Assembly (NCBI GenBank): GCA_949361645.1
Contig: OX442417.1
Span: 1,686,164 to 1,750,163 of the forward strand
Length of the DNA: 64,000 nucleotides
From: Spongilla lacustris
Lineage: Eukaryota > Porifera > Demospongiae > Spongillida > Spongillidae
Direction: 5' to 3'
The notes beneath the pieces were generated by a model. It had not been told where the DNA came from. It saw nothing but the letters and a program-made list of their open reading frames with translations, and did not search any database. Of this stretch, positions 10,914-27,400 are shown piece by piece (the first letter of the stretch is position 1; each line of letters starts with the position of its first letter). The translations under genes were made by a program, and so were the position numbers.

Positions 10914-12495
10914 TTCAGGGCAACATTGTTGCTAATACCTTTGGTAGTGCTGCATGTGATGTTTTATGGATCAACAGATATATTGTTAGCATCACAAAAA
11001 TGCACGGAACAGCAGTGCAGTTTTGCGTGGTGCACACGGTGTGCATGGTTGCATGCACGAACCAACAGGCGCGCATCGTTAGCATCACAGACTGTACATT
11101 TCAGAACAACAATGCCATTTTGGGGGGTGCTGTGTCGTTGGAAGGAATAAAGGGCAATGTTAGCCGCCATCACAGACTGCACATTTCAAAACCAATTCCA
11201 AAGTGCAGGGGGAGCTTTTTACATCATTTCAGAAAACGCAGTAAAATTAATGCAAATTTTACTAATAACAGTCAGAGGTGTAGCAATCTATGCCTCAAAC
11301 ATATATGATGAGGATTCTTCTTATAATTATAATCCGAGATTACGAACGTGGACGCTATATACCATTGTAGGAAGATAGTTCTTGTCTAACTCTCCCCTGG
11401 TGCAGCTGCATGGAAAAATTTTATTCAAAAATAACATCACAGAGAATGGAGGGTCCATAAGTCTGTCTAACAATGCACCACTCTACTTCTATGATAAATG
11501 CAGAGTGCAACTGGGTTTGGCGGTGCTATTTACAGTAATGGGAGTAAAAAAAGCAATTGACAGACTCACTGTATTACCATTTCCAGCCTCTTTTTTAGTA
11601 GCTTCATCACCTTCACTGATAACCATGCATACACAGCAAGGTGGTCATGCTTTATATGCCGAACCCAGTAATGAGTGCTCCTACATGCAGATTAATAGCT
11701 TTCTAACAATACTTCTTCCTACTCACTATTGTGAAAATTGAGCTACTTACATGTATTTCACCATTATTCCATTAATTACCTAGTGACCACGATGCCATTC
11801 AAATGCTCTCATTTCCAGCATATGTGCAATGTCACAGGTCATTATAAAGGAAAGGTTTTGCACATATCCTGATAGGACTGTGAGACTCAATGTTGCTTCG
11901 GTAGATATCGGAAACAACCTATCACCCAGCAGCAGGATGGTTTATTCATCATTTGGCACAAATGGTGATACCACTATAATAATCACAACCTTGGACCTCG
12001 GCAAGAAGCTCAACAGATAAGAACAGTATGTGGTACAGTAGAGTACCAAATCTATGGACCAGAAATGAATTCACCAAATCTGATTCTGTCCACTAATCTT
12101 GGCAGTTTCCTAACAGCCATTGAAGTGGAGATGTTACCATGTAAACCATGTCACATTCTTCTAAGTATGACTGTTCACCATTCTTTGCATTACATGGAGT
12201 GGTCTTGATGCATCAGATCATCCTGTGACTATAAAAATAACTACCTGGATTGGTGTGTACAATAATACTCTTCCATGGAGCATGGCTTCAAACTGTCATT
12301 CGGACTATTGCAACAGTACGATTCCGTGTGATCTTTGGTTTTTCCCAGTGCCAGGTGTGCTCAGATATGTGGCTGATCACACTTGTGATGCTTGTAGTGC
12401 TGGGTGCTTTACTGGTATGCACCACCAATACTATCAGCACTGCCACCGTGAAGTCAGCTTTGGCATGAGTGAGCCACTGTATGAAGATTAAAGTA
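10914..12495 (+). pseudogene. Decayed beta-helix surface protein gene
   Basis: Protein-like pieces occur in all three frames: repeated ITDCTFQN and GGA motifs (right-handed beta-helix rungs, as in ISENAVKL and NITENGGSISL), then NSPNLILSTNLGSFLTAIE, then ASNCHSDYCNSTIP, and finally in another frame CQVCSDMWLITLVMLVVLGA, a Cys pair leading into the first membrane segment. The last two match in order the membrane-proximal part of the better-preserved fragment at 46-47 kb. Many frameshifts and stops make it a pseudogene. The foldback element abuts its left end, and no start or signal peptide is visible. Confidence 0.7.
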
Positions 12496-13596
12496 CACGC
12501 CATGATTAGCATTTTAGTACTAGTGATTTGATTTGATCATAGGTATAGAATTAAGAATTTGAAACTTTAGGTGTAAACATAAATTTGAATACGACGTTCA
12601 AAGCAATAGCACAGCCTATTTATGTATATATGTGTATCAGTGCATGCATGCACGAATGCAATGTTGCAGTAAAACGCAATGCATGTTTATGTCAATTACA
12701 TGCATGGGACATTTCCTGTTACGTTGTTAGGACGAACTGCATTGTCAGTGTTGTGATATTCGTTTTCATAAGAACCTTTATATGTACAAAACATTAACCA
12801 CTCAGGTGATCTCGTTATTAGTCATACAAATTACTTTGTTTTCTATCAATCGCCGCGCGGCCCTTAATACATGTATATACATGTACCAGCCACGTGATAT
12901 AGGCGATTGCCATATATAGTCGGTATACTGAATCGACTGCATGGGAAGTGTGTAACCTGAAGATTGAAAATCCTTGTAAAGGCATGAATAATGCTTAAAA
13001 CCGCTTAAGGCGCTCATATACATCGTTTAAAAACTAAGCGGTAGCGGTCGACCGCGTGCATACATATTGGCGCCACTTCTCTACAATTGGGCATATTGCA
13101 TCCAAAACTAGTTATCTACACAACGTAGGGATATGTCGCATGTTACACCCCGATCCGATGATGTATATGCATTTGATCAGGAAAACGAACATACATGTGT
13201 ACAGCTGTCACATAAATGTAGGAGACAGCTAGGAGGACGAAGTGACGCGGACAGCTGCAAGAGAATGCCCGCTAAGTGCTAGCTAGCGTTGTCCAGATGC
13301 TAGATGTCGGCAAAGCTGAAATCACGTGAACTGTCTGTGGCCGTCGATAGTCGCTATAGCCCAATTAGCGACATTAAATTACTACCAATCACAAAGTTAC
13401 TGCAAGTGAGCTGATAATGAAGGAATTAGAAGCTAGCGGTTCCAAAGTAACTACCTGTAACACAGATCATCACACGGCCACGCGGGATAATCACATGCCC
13501 GTGATGGCCCCCGGCGGAGGGCGACAAAAATATTAGCTCAATACACTCTAATTAAAGGGCGGTCCTCTGCATGAAATATGCAGTGATACGCTTGCA
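12496..13596. other. Intergenic, presumed 5' flank of the 417-aa ORF
   Basis: No gene recognised. The last 150 bp before the ORF are GC-richer (GGCCCCCGGCGGAGGGC near 13506). No clear TATA box or splice acceptor could be tied to the ORF. Confidence 0.4.
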
Positions 13597-14850
13597 ATGT
13601 CTACAGAATTCATAATGGCTCCGGCCGCCGCGAGAGATACACTTCCTAGTGTGGGAGCGAAGGAAAACGAAAAACTGCAGTATCTAATAGCCGAACTGGA
13701 CCAGATCATGGATGACTGGGTGAAGAGTTGCCCCCAGCCATGTAGCGCCCACACCGCGACTTCCTTGATGGATTATAGCCTCGCTTCTTCCGACAAATGT
13801 CCTTCAAACCTCACAGCAGGGCTTTGTAATCAGCTGGCCAGTGACGACGTACCTGGGTCAGACCCAGAGCACGTTTCGGTCATCAATGAAAAAAACACTG
13901 GTACAGCGAATATGAGTATAAAAGAGAGCAATCTTACGATTGATGTCTCGGTCGCGCGCGTACAGATTACGGGCATAGAGGCCGCAGGTGGTGAGCTATC
14001 GCCAAACAGCCATACATCAAATACGTATTCGATGGATACTGCCTGCACTGCTATGCCGGTAATTCTTAGCCACAGTACTAGTGATCGTTCAATGGACATT
14101 GCCACTGAGAGCAGTGTTGTGCAATGGGACGGTCAGAGTGAATCGATGGTGGAACTAGAATTTCTGTTGAAATCCATTGAACATGTTATAAATGAAAATG
14201 AAATGAACAACGATTCCGTGCTACACTCTAAAGATCTTCTCTCGTCTGTGGGAACCTTCGATAAGAAATGCACTGGTGAGGAAGAGATCGAAGAGCTGAA
14301 GAAACAAATAGCCCACCTTAACCGGAGCACGAATGACTACCATGGCGTTCCTTCCGTCTCTTATGCACCTTCTGACCAATGTCTTGCCAGTTCCTCACGC
14401 GATCCTATTCTTAACTGTGGAACAACTGATTATGAAGAAGTCTGTAGCTTGCCCGCCATCAACAGGGAAATTTCTGAACCAATCAAGAAATCCAAGGCCG
14501 TGGAAAGCAGTATGTTTTGGAGCCGCTACGGACCAAGAATATCAAAAGTACTTAACGTTGTTAAAGAAAGCTTTCTCAACCCAAAACAATGGCGCAAATC
14601 TGGCCGTGTCGAATTGCACCCGTGTCAAGCCTACATTGCGATGGAATCTGAACATGTCTCGAAGGCTACCCCCGCCAACGTCAACGGGCCCAATGTACTC
14701 TTATGCAATCAGAAATCTACCTTAGAGGTAACCTGCGAGAGATCTATTGAACGATCATTCGATCATGTCTACGAAGAGTGCAAAGGCAATGACTACGAAC
14801 CAGTCGGTCCACCCGATCCAACCCTGGAGAGAGGCGGAAAATTCCTATAA
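13597..14850 (+). CDS. Uncharacterised 417-aa protein with tyrosine docking-like motifs
   Basis: This is one of the longest single-exon open frames here, and its amino-acid composition looks like a real protein: polar, Ser/Thr-rich and acidic in the first half, more basic around 305-345 (SRYGPRISKVLNVVKESF). I recognise no domain, signal peptide or membrane segment. Several tyrosines sit in acidic contexts with a hydrophobic residue near +3: DYHGV, DYEEV, VYEEC and DYEPV, resembling SH2-binding sites. A cytoplasmic docking role is only inference. The start at 13597 is the first ATG; a second in-frame ATG (residue 7) is also possible. Upstream exons cannot be excluded. A 129-bp deleted copy of part of it lies at 6813-6941. 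Confidence 0.55.
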   Translation: MSTEFIMAPAAARDTLPSVGAKENEKLQYLIAELDQIMDDWVKSCPQPCSAHTATSLMDYSLASSDKCPSNLTAGLCNQLASDDVPGSDPEHVSVINEKNTGTANMSIKESNLTIDVSVARVQITGIEAAGGELSPNSHTSNTYSMDTACTAMPVILSHSTSDRSMDIATESSVVQWDGQSESMVELEFLLKSIEHVINENEMNNDSVLHSKDLLSSVGTFDKKCTGEEEIEELKKQIAHLNRSTNDYHGVPSVSYAPSDQCLASSSRDPILNCGTTDYEEVCSLPAINREISEPIKKSKAVESSMFWSRYGPRISKVLNVVKESFLNPKQWRKSGRVELHPCQAYIAMESEHVSKATPANVNGPNVLLCNQKSTLEVTCERSIERSFDHVYEECKGNDYEPVGPPDPTLERGGKFL

Positions 14851-15399
14851 GCATTAACGCCGCTAGTATGGGTCTAAAATGTACTGCAAAAACTGTATAA
14901 ATCAGTTGAGCTAGTGTTTTGAAGAAAAAAGCAAACAAACAAAAAAAAAAAAAACAGAAAATTTGTCTGTCAGTAAAATGATACATCGTCAGGTGGTGCA
15001 AGTAAATAACCCCGCGCATGCAGCACCGCGGCCATTCGTACCACACAGACAACACCATCTACATGTACATGTTTAGTAGCTCATTGCATGCATGTGTTTG
15101 GATTAGCTTGGTTCAGCATTGTCATTTTAATTGCATTGCCATGGTGTTTGGTAGTCGATATAAGTTATGTAATGAATACTACGTATATTTTCCATGCAGT
15201 AAAATAAAGTGTGATGGGATAATATACCACTAGTTTTATAGACTAGATATACATGCATAGTATATCTCTGTTATTATAGTCGCAAAAAGTGTTTTGATAG
15301 TCAACGAAATGATTTATGGCAACCCTGGCCTTATAGGGTTGCAATTGGTGCAGGCTGCATGTACACAGCCATAAATACCCGGTGTGTGGGAAAGTGGAT
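14851..15399. other. Intergenic, no recognised gene
   Basis: Includes an A-rich run (about 14940-14954) shortly after the 417-aa ORF, and AT-rich DNA with no coding signal. Confidence 0.5.
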
Positions 15400-15540
15400 T
15401 GTCCCCCCGTGCGGAATGTCCCCCCGGACATTCTGCACTAGGGCAAACTGTCCCCCCCCCCCCCCCCCCCAGGGTAAAATTCCCCCTCCAGGGTAAAATT
15501 CCCCCCCCCCCCCCCCCCCCCCCCGGATACTCCACACTAG
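15400..15540. repeat. C-run and CCCCCCGGACATT-type repeat
   Basis: Short units of the type AATGTCCCCCCGGACATT and CAGGGTAAAATTCCCCC, interrupted by C runs at 15452-15470 and 15501-15524. The same units in inverse orientation recur at 16223-16375, so the two tracts probably belong to one element family or are the two ends of one element spanning 15.4-16.4 kb. No target duplication could be assigned. Confidence 0.6.
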
Positions 15541-15654
15541 GGCGCAATGTCCTACCTATTAGGATAACAAGGGAAGCAGTTATACCGGTAAATGTCCAAC
15601 CTGGATATTTTAGACTAGTTTTTAACAAAAACCCGTCCTTATATAGCGTACAAA

Positions 15655-15900
15655 CCATCCTACCCAGATTGTGCGTCCAGGATAGTGGAATACGTGTGGT
15701 TCTACCCTAGCTGGTTCTGTCGAACAAAAACCATGTTGAAGCAATCATACGTCAACATGGGTGCAAAACCAGGGTAGAATAATATCTTTTCCCATCCTGG
15801 ACGCTCAATCCCAGCACGTTTTTTTAAACACTATTCCCGCCCTGGACGCTCAATCCCAGTATGGTTTTTACACTGTTCCCACCCTGGACGCACGATGGTT
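15655..15900. repeat. Degenerate CCTGGACGC repeat
   Basis: Several loosely spaced copies of a CCTGGACGCTCAATCCCAG-like unit (clear at about 15795 and 15840, shorter at 15880), with a related GTGCGTCCAGGATAG in inverse orientation at about 15670. Confidence 0.55.
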
Positions 15901-16015
15901 TTTATGCTATATATAGGATGGGTTTTAGTCTGCATGAGTACCCGACTGATCGGTTGTACTATAACGCAACCACGGAAAGGATAAAAGCTGTGTATTTTAA
16001 TTCTAAAATTCGTGT

Positions 16016-16222
16016 ATGTCAGTATTGGTTTCAATGAGCATTTCAAGTGGCGGAAAGACATGCAGCTTGGACGACGGATATAGCCTTAGGAGTCAGCGCG
16101 ATCCCGTGTACGATACGGCACACGTGTTTGAAAATACCACGCTTTTCAGTGTACACTGCAAGTCCATATTAGGATTGCATGAAATGTTTCCCAGCCTTGT
16201 CATAGATGAAATCAAATGTTAT
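16016..16222 (+). CDS. Possible coding fragment, unrecognised
   Basis: An open frame starting ATGTCAGTATTG reads through residues such as SLRSQRDPVYDTAHVFENTT before running into the G-rich repeat at 16223, so the rest of the nominal ORF is repeat-derived. Composition looks protein-like and contains a DPVYDTAHV tyrosine motif, but there is no domain, and no splice donor that I can defend. It may be one exon or a relic. Confidence 0.25.
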
Positions 16223-16380
16223 GAGGGGGGACATTTTATACCCTGGAGGGGGACAGGTTGCTCTAGTGTAGATTGTCCGGGGGGACATTGTACACTATAG
16301 TGCAGAATGTCCGTGGGGACATTGTACACTAGTGCAAAACGTCCGGGGGGACAAATTTTAGGGGGGATATTGTACACTAC
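16223..16380. repeat. GGGGGGACATT repeat tract
   Basis: Repeated units of GGGGGGACATTNTACAC and CAGAATGTCCG type, inverse in sense to the 15.4-kb tract. Confidence 0.6.
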
Positions 16381-17609
16381 GACACCGGTCTGTGTTCAAG
16401 GTTCCCCGTAAGGATGTTTCACTTGCGGCGTCGGAAATGGTCCTACTCAGCGCCGCAAATTATTGGTCAGGGGAGACTGTATACATACCTACATGTAAGC
16501 CACGGCACCGTAAGCGGTCCGACCTTTGCTAGCCTCGCAAGCCACCTTATTCGAAGAAACATGAATGCGATTATCTGGTGGCGTGCGCGTGCATGTGATC
16601 TTAATGTAATTCATCGTTCCCCATCCTATGTATTGCAGGAATGGCGACTAACCATATCGATGGATTGCATTTGCATGCAGGGGCAAACGTTATAGTAAAG
16701 GAATCAGATTTTTTTAAAGCAACTTGACGTTCGAAGCTCCAAATCCTTGGTTTATGCAGCGATCTGTATATGCTAATAATGCTATTACATCTGAGAACTG
16801 GGAATCTGACCCCGATTCGTGGCCTTAAGTGGAGTTCCAAGACATTTTTACTTACATAATCGATTCTTCTAGCCCTCATCACACAAAAGACATACAAGAG
16901 CACCGATGCACGGGCATACTTTACAGCTTGGTATGTCACCAATGTAGATTTGGTCAGTGAAGATTAATGCAGAGTCCAGTCTGCATCGTGCTAAGATGAG
17001 TAAATATAATCGCTTTTTTTTACACTGACACCTGGCTATAATTTTATTTTAGGTTAAACAAAGTCAGGTTAGATGTGCATGCACCTACCTTGTGCCCATG
17101 GGTTGGATTGACCTACAGTGGTTCAATCATATGTGCACTTTGTAACTGTATGGCAGGAGTTGGATAGGCATGCATGCTCACACATTGCTGTCCTGTTATA
17201 TGCTGTCATGACTAAATCACACTGTATTCACTGTAATTAATTTGGTTGTCACTATTATAAATTGGTTGCTATTTCAATTTTCAAACCGAAGTTTGGTATC
17301 ATGCTTTGACTTCACAGTACATGTAAACCAAACATTTTATTTACAGTGGGCAAGGATACAAAGTGAAACTGTCTGCCTTGCAGTTGGCTTCAGCCGTCAC
17401 TAAGGACAGAGTATTTATGCTTTGTCCAGGTATTGATATCTTTGCAAATCTTTTTACAATGCAGCCACAATATGCTAGCTACTGTGAGGGTCATTGTATT
17501 TTCTAAACAGAGACAAGCAGGTATGCCGTCTTATATTTGTATCTGATTGGCCATGTGAGGGTGTCATCGTACTCTCCCTTCATCAGGTACAGGGATACAG
17601 ATAAGTGTG
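16381..17609. other. Unannotated; possible isolated exons
   Basis: No confident gene. Around 16411-16490 one frame reads DVSLAASEMVLLSAANYWSG, and at 17350-17431 a stretch between a plausible acceptor (TTTACAG) and donor (CCAG/GTATTG) reads GQGYKVKLSALQLASAVTKD. Neither can be linked to a neighbour or a family. Confidence 0.25.
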
Positions 17610-17675
17610 AACCACTTATAAGGCACATCTTCCACTTATAAGGCACATCTTCCACTTATAAGGCACATCTTACAG
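17610..17675. repeat. Three-copy tandem repeat
   Basis: Three consecutive copies of a unit CCACTTATAAGGCACATCTT (about 20-21 bp). Confidence 0.85.
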
Positions 17676-18909
17676 TGGAAACCATCACACTTGCTCCTAT
17701 AATTTTTTTGTACCGTTATTTTGTTCACTTGAATATATTTCAATAACAATGAGCTCATATGGAAATCTGACAACGCATGTATAGTGTACAACTATTTTTC
17801 AATATATACTAAAAGTTAAAAAGCATCACGTGACTATTTACTTTAGTTATTAACACTTGTTGTGACTCCAGTACAAAATAAATTGTAAGCATACCTATAG
17901 GCAATAGATCTTAACCATATTTGCAATATATCTAAAGAACAAGCATTAGCAACCTTTGGCCGCGTCGGTTTTTAAGTCCGGTAAATAGTTACGGTATTAT
18001 CGAGCTAGATATGCGTTTCTAGCTCGTAAAAGCTTAGCGATGCAATTTCGTAGTACGCTCTCACTGGACTGCTATACTTCGTTTCCGAGTCGTCACATGA
18101 CGTTAGATCTATCGCGAAGTCGTACTTGGGAGGCAATAGACCCTTCTTTGCCGTTAAAAAAGTGCCATCAGAGCTGAGTACCTGAAAACCTCCGCCATAT
18201 CGTGATGAATTGCATTTGAAACGTCATTATTGCGTCATTTTGTATCATGAATATATTTATAATGTGACATATCGGCAGAGATAGGATGCACTGTCATTGA
18301 CTCAATGAGGATTGTGAAAACGGTTCTTAACCTAACGATGCTGCATCTTGCAGCCACTCACGGCGAACGTCTAGTAAATCAGTAGCATCAAATTGGGAAG
18401 CTTTATGGGCCATCAAGACATTCGCAAGGGTAGCGTTCTATCACCCAAAGCTTCCAATCCTTGATGGCATGCAGCTTCAAAATAGCTGATTGGGTCCGCT
18501 TCGCTTCCAGCTTTAAAGTTGCCTCTTGCTCTTTGACGTTTCTTGTAACCTGCCCAATTTGATGCTTTTGATTTCGTATCATCTCTGCCGATAAGGAAGG
18601 GGCAAACTTCTCAGTTAAAGTCAAGGGTCACATCACCCACTCCGCCTACGAACACGCCCATTTTACTGACCACACAGCAATTCAAGGCTTTGATTGCGGG
18701 CCCGAGACAGCACGTATACATTCATTATGGTTTAGTTTACTGGTTAAAGACTTCCGCCAGCCCTGCGCTGTCTTACATTATCTTATACTCTCTTCAGTAC
18801 TGACTCCTGGGGAAAAGCATGCACTGTACAGTATATAGTGCATCATGGAAACGAGTTCTATAATACTAGCAAATGGATACACGAGTGTTCATTTGACGAA
18901 TGCAAGTGT
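17676..18909. other. Intergenic, no recognised gene
   Basis: A minus-strand open frame at 18403-18624 (73 codons, Lys/Glu/Gln-rich, coil-like) has no recognised family. A 13-bp inverted pair TATCGGCAGAGAT / ATCTCTGCCGATA lies near 18270 and 18582. Confidence 0.4.
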
Positions 18910-19412
18910 TCACGGGCTATTCATATCATCGTAGAACACAAATAGCTGTTTGTCGGATCCATCCACTATTGGTTTAGCTACAACTTGCGCATCGTAAGTA
19001 CCTGCAGCCTCCAGAGCTAAGCCAGTTTCGAGTGATTGGATGCTCACAAACCGTAAATCTCCTCTGGGCCCAGGCTTGGTAATAAGTTTCGTACCGCACT
19101 CGTTAACAACAACTTCGCCGTTCTGTATATAGTTTACAACATGCAGGGATTATATATACATGCATGAACGTCATGCATATCAGCACATACCACAATCGCA
19201 AGTTTTAGGCCTGGGGCGTGTTTCGGCACCAGATAGAACGAATCCCCGCATATTGGTTCTTTCTTCCACAGCTGATGGCCAAATCCGTTCCAATACGATT
19301 TTGCATGTATGCCATACATGACGACCTTAGTATTAGGATCTTTGCATCTTGCAAACACAGAAAGAACCAAATTTCCTGCGAGGTTGCTGGTAATGAAGCA
19401 GTAGGTGCTCAT
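18910..19412 (-). CDS. R-type beta-trefoil lectin-like protein, two exons
   Basis: Exon 1 is 19412-19191 (74 codons) and exon 2 is 19122-18910 (70 codons plus stop). They are separated by a 68-bp phase-0 intron with GTATGT donor and TATACAG acceptor, giving 144 residues. An in-frame TAA 24 bases upstream supports this ATG. The length fits one beta-trefoil. Three subdomains can be traced: residues 3-50, starting YCFITSNLAG and ending HQLWKKE; residues 57-93, starting FYLVPKHAPGLKLAIV; residues 97-139, starting RFVSIQSLETGLALEA and ending KQLFVFYDD. QLW/QLF near the ends of subdomains one and three resemble the QxW motif of ricin-B-type folds. There is no signal peptide, so it is probably cytosolic or non-classically secreted. 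Carbohydrate binding is inferred from the fold only. Another trefoil superfamily is possible. Confidence 0.65.
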
Positions 19413-20324
19413 TTCTTTGATCCGATTCCGATTTTATAGTAATGCTGACTCTGGTATAGGCCTTAATTCGCATGCATTGTGTGATATTTTTCTTTATATA
19501 TACTGAGCTGATGGCGCGGTGTTAAAAACAATTCACATGAAGGAAACACGGTAAGATGTACGCCGTATTCATGGTTCCGATATCATGATTCCGAAGAATA
19601 ATTATACGTATGTGGTTCTGATATCGTGATTCCGAAGAATTCTTCTGAATAATGATACGGATTCATGGGTCCGTGTGTAAAGTGACAATTTGATTTCTCC
19701 ATTTTCCTTGATCTGGTTTTATAAGTGTTAATTTCACAGAATTATTTTTGTCTAAGTGAATGTGTTTAATTGTCCTTATCGGTGTATTATTATTATGATT
19801 ATTTATAAATATTATTTCTAGTCTCCGGGAAAATTATACTAGTCTTCGTATAGTTATAAAAATGCTTGTCGTTTGAATCGCTATATTTTCCGAATAGTAA
19901 TGCACTTATCAACGCCCCCCCCCCCCCCCCCCCCCCCCCCCCGTACGGGCGATGCCGGGATTAGAAGGGGATTTGACCGGCGTGCTATGCGTAGGTAGGG
20001 GCAGTTTGACATGATAGGGGGATTTGACGTTTAGACACGCCTACATGCATGTATACTGTATATGTAATATCGTACAATCGTCATGTACTTGCATTGTATA
20101 CTGTACTATCGTACATGCATATGGCGCAAGACAAAAGTGTTCTCAGGCTATATAGTTCAAGTGCAGAGGAGGGACTGTTAATTGATATAACGTCTGCGAC
20201 GTATACGTTCTCGGCGACAAAGTTTAGAAGAACGGTGGGGTGATCGCAAGGTCTTCAGGACAAAGTTAGTCTAGTTGCATGCAAGTATGAGCGAGTTTAA
20301 AAAAATGATAGTTCTGCATGCACG
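19413..20324. other. Intergenic with a 28-base C run
   Basis: C run at 19915-19942. The sequence before it (about 19858-19900, TTTGAATCGCTAT) resembles 31610-31655, which also lies near a long G run at 31811, suggesting two copies of one dispersed repeat. Direct repeats of a GATTCCGAAGAAT-type unit lie at about 19585-19650. No gene. Confidence 0.5.
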
Positions 20325-20448
20325 CCAGGTATCAACCATGATGCTGCATGGGGCCAGGTATCAACCATGATGCTGCATGGGGCCAGGTATCAGCCATGAT
20401 GCTGCATGGGGCCATGCAGGTATCAACCATGATGCTGCATGGGGCCGT
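20325..20448. repeat. Four-copy tandem repeat of about 29-34 bp
   Basis: Four units of CAGGTATCAACCATGATGCTGCATGGGGC with minor differences; one unit boundary carries an extra ATGCA. Confidence 0.9.
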
Positions 20449-24479
<4,031 letters not shown>

Positions 24480-27400
24480 CTATTGCAACAGCACTTCATA
24501 AAAAAAAGCCCAATATAGCCCAAGATTCAACATTGCTACTGTTACATCACTGATATTACACAACAGGTTGTACCTCTGTAACAACGGGTCACAAATACAT
24601 GGTGAAGATTTATTGTTGTTCATAAATAGAATGGGACATGGTGAAATAACAATATGAAGTGAATAACTATTGTTTAAAAAATGGCCAGAATTGAATGCAC
24701 TTTCAGTTATCAGTGTTAGAGTACCATTCTTAGGATCATACGGTATTATATAAGAGCTGCATTGTTTCGTCGTTTTAATGATATTTATAACCCTTTTTTC
24801 ACTTTGTGAATAAAATAAAATTTCAGTTGGAACAGTGGTATTTCTTTGTCCAACTGTGATGAATGTCAATTCAAGTACTTGTCCAGGATAGAGATGTACA
24901 GGAACACTGTGACCACTCAAACATACATGTACAAGATCGATGGATGCATTTATATTGCAAGAGTATATGCATGGAGAATCAGATGAAATTGAGGATACAG
25001 ATGGACTGCCAATCTCAGTGATGGTATTAAATACATATGTTGAATTGTATATACATTGCTGCTTTATCTGACAGGTATCAATATTGCCTCCATACAGCAC
25101 ACTCCCTGCATCTCCAGCATAGTTCCCTTCAAAATAAAGATGAATACTTTCAATGTCATCACAGTTAGGGAAAATAGAATAAAAGCAAGCAGTAATGGTT
25201 GGAGTTTCAACATATATGGCTCCTCCAGTAAAAACTGCCGTGTTATTAATAAATAACACATTTGTTGGTGAATGGAAAGATATGCTGGAATCTGAATCAA
25301 CGTATATAGCTCCTCCATAGGTAGCAGTGTTGTTAATGAATGTAGTATTAGAATTAGCAGTAAAGAGAAGGTTGGAAATTCATAGAATAATGGCTCCTTG
25401 TGAAGAGTTGCTAAATATGTTATTTCCTTTAAGGAAAAAAAAACTAAACATAGCAATTATAGTTGATTGGATATGGTTTCTAGTTCCACAATAAACATTG
25501 CAATTTAGGAAAGTTACTTCAGTTTGTACATGTATACACGAATTATACATGTGTATCTCTGAATCAATGCCGTACATGTAAACTCCAAATTGTAAAACAC
25601 TATTATGTATTTTAGAATGTGACCTGATTACATATATGTTGCTGTCATAAAATGATGAGTTAGTAAGCTCTAAATTACTGCTCTGAATGCATAATGAAGA
25701 TCTGCTTTGATCCTGTATGAATGTGCAGTTCTCAAATGTAACATTTGTAGATTGTAATTGTTCAGCAGGAACAATATAGAGTGTCGAACCATCTCCCTGT
25801 TCTGAAAAGTTACATTCAAATATGGAATTTTCAAATCTAAGGAGAGAATGAGTGGAAGGGGCATACAGTCCACCAGCTCTTACTGATGTAGCATATGCAC
25901 TAAACATATTTGTGATCGTTATGTGAGAGATGGTAAAGTAGAAATTTGCCGCAAGTATTCCATGATTTCTGTATATTACTAAATTATCAATGTTGACCTT
26001 GGCCTGATCATCAATGGACTTGTCAATTGAGCCAAATAATGTTAAGCCACCTGTTGATACATTACCATCATCTATTCCTAAGACTATATGAACAAAAGAT
26101 ATATAAAGATGGCTACTGGAGCTTAAATTGAAAAATAGGTTTCCGCCACTATTAGCATATCTAGCTTTATAACGTTTCCCTGGTTCATTTTTACAGTTTT
26201 TCATGGGCATGCGTTGGAGAAAGGCTTTCACAAATTGGTTATTGCCCCCAAATGACGACCTCATAATGCGAGATTGTCCTGACACATTCAATCCATACAG
26301 ACCGTATCCTGTGCTGTTCTGAATGGAGAGACCAGCTATCATCACGTTGTACACATCAGACATGTAGATACCAATGGAGAAGGAAACAATGACCACTTAA
26401 ACATACATGTACAAGATCGATGGATGCATTTATATTGCAAGAGTATATACATGGAGAATCAGATGATATTGATGATACAGATGGACTGCCAATCTCAGTG
26501 ATGGTATTAAATACATATGTTGAATTGTATATACATTGCTGCTTTATCTGACAGGTATCAATATTGCCTCCATACAGCACACTGCCTGCATCTCCAGCAT
26601 AGTTCCCTTCAAAATAAAGATGAATACTTTCAATGTCATCACAGTTAGGGAAAATAGAATAAAAGCAAGCAGTAATGGTTGGAGTTTCAACATATATGGC
26701 CCCTCCAGTAAAAACTGCCGTGTTATTAATAAATAACATATTTGTTGGTGAATGGAAAGATACACTTGAACTTGAATCAACGTATATAGCTCCTCCATAG
26801 TTAGCAGTGTTGTTAATGAATGTAGTGTTAGAATTAGCTGTGAAGACAAGATTGGATATTCGTAGAATAATGGCTCCTTCTGAAGAGTTGCTAAATATGT
26901 TATTTCCGTTAAGGAAAAAAACTAAACATAGCAATTATAGTTGATTGGATATGGTTTCTAGTTCCACAATAAACATTGCAATTTAGGAAAATTACTTCAG
27001 TTTGTACATGTATACACGAATTATACATATGTATCTCTGAATCAATGTGCATGTAAACTCCAAATTGTAAAACACTATTATTTATTTTAGAATGTGACCT
27101 GTTTACATATATGTTGCTGTCATAAAATGATGAGTTAGTAAGCTCCAAATTACTGCTCTGAATGCATAATGAAGATCTGCTTTGATCCTGTATGAATGTG
27201 CAGTTCTCAAATGTAACATTTGTAGATTCTAATTGTTCAACAGGAATAATATAGAGTGTCGAACCATCTCCCTGTTCTGAAAAGTTACATTCAAATATGG
27301 AATTTTTAAATCTAAGGAGAGAATGAGTGGAAGGGGCATACAGTCCACCAGCTCTTACTGATGTAGCATATGCACTAAACATATTTGTGATCGTCATGTG

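Noticed and set aside
15314..15710. Gly-rich or Pro-rich frames on both strands
   Set aside because: Low-complexity C-run repeat tract.
20325..20448. Short regular repeats as a possible CRISPR array
   Set aside because: Direct head-to-tail repeats without unique spacers, in a eukaryotic context.
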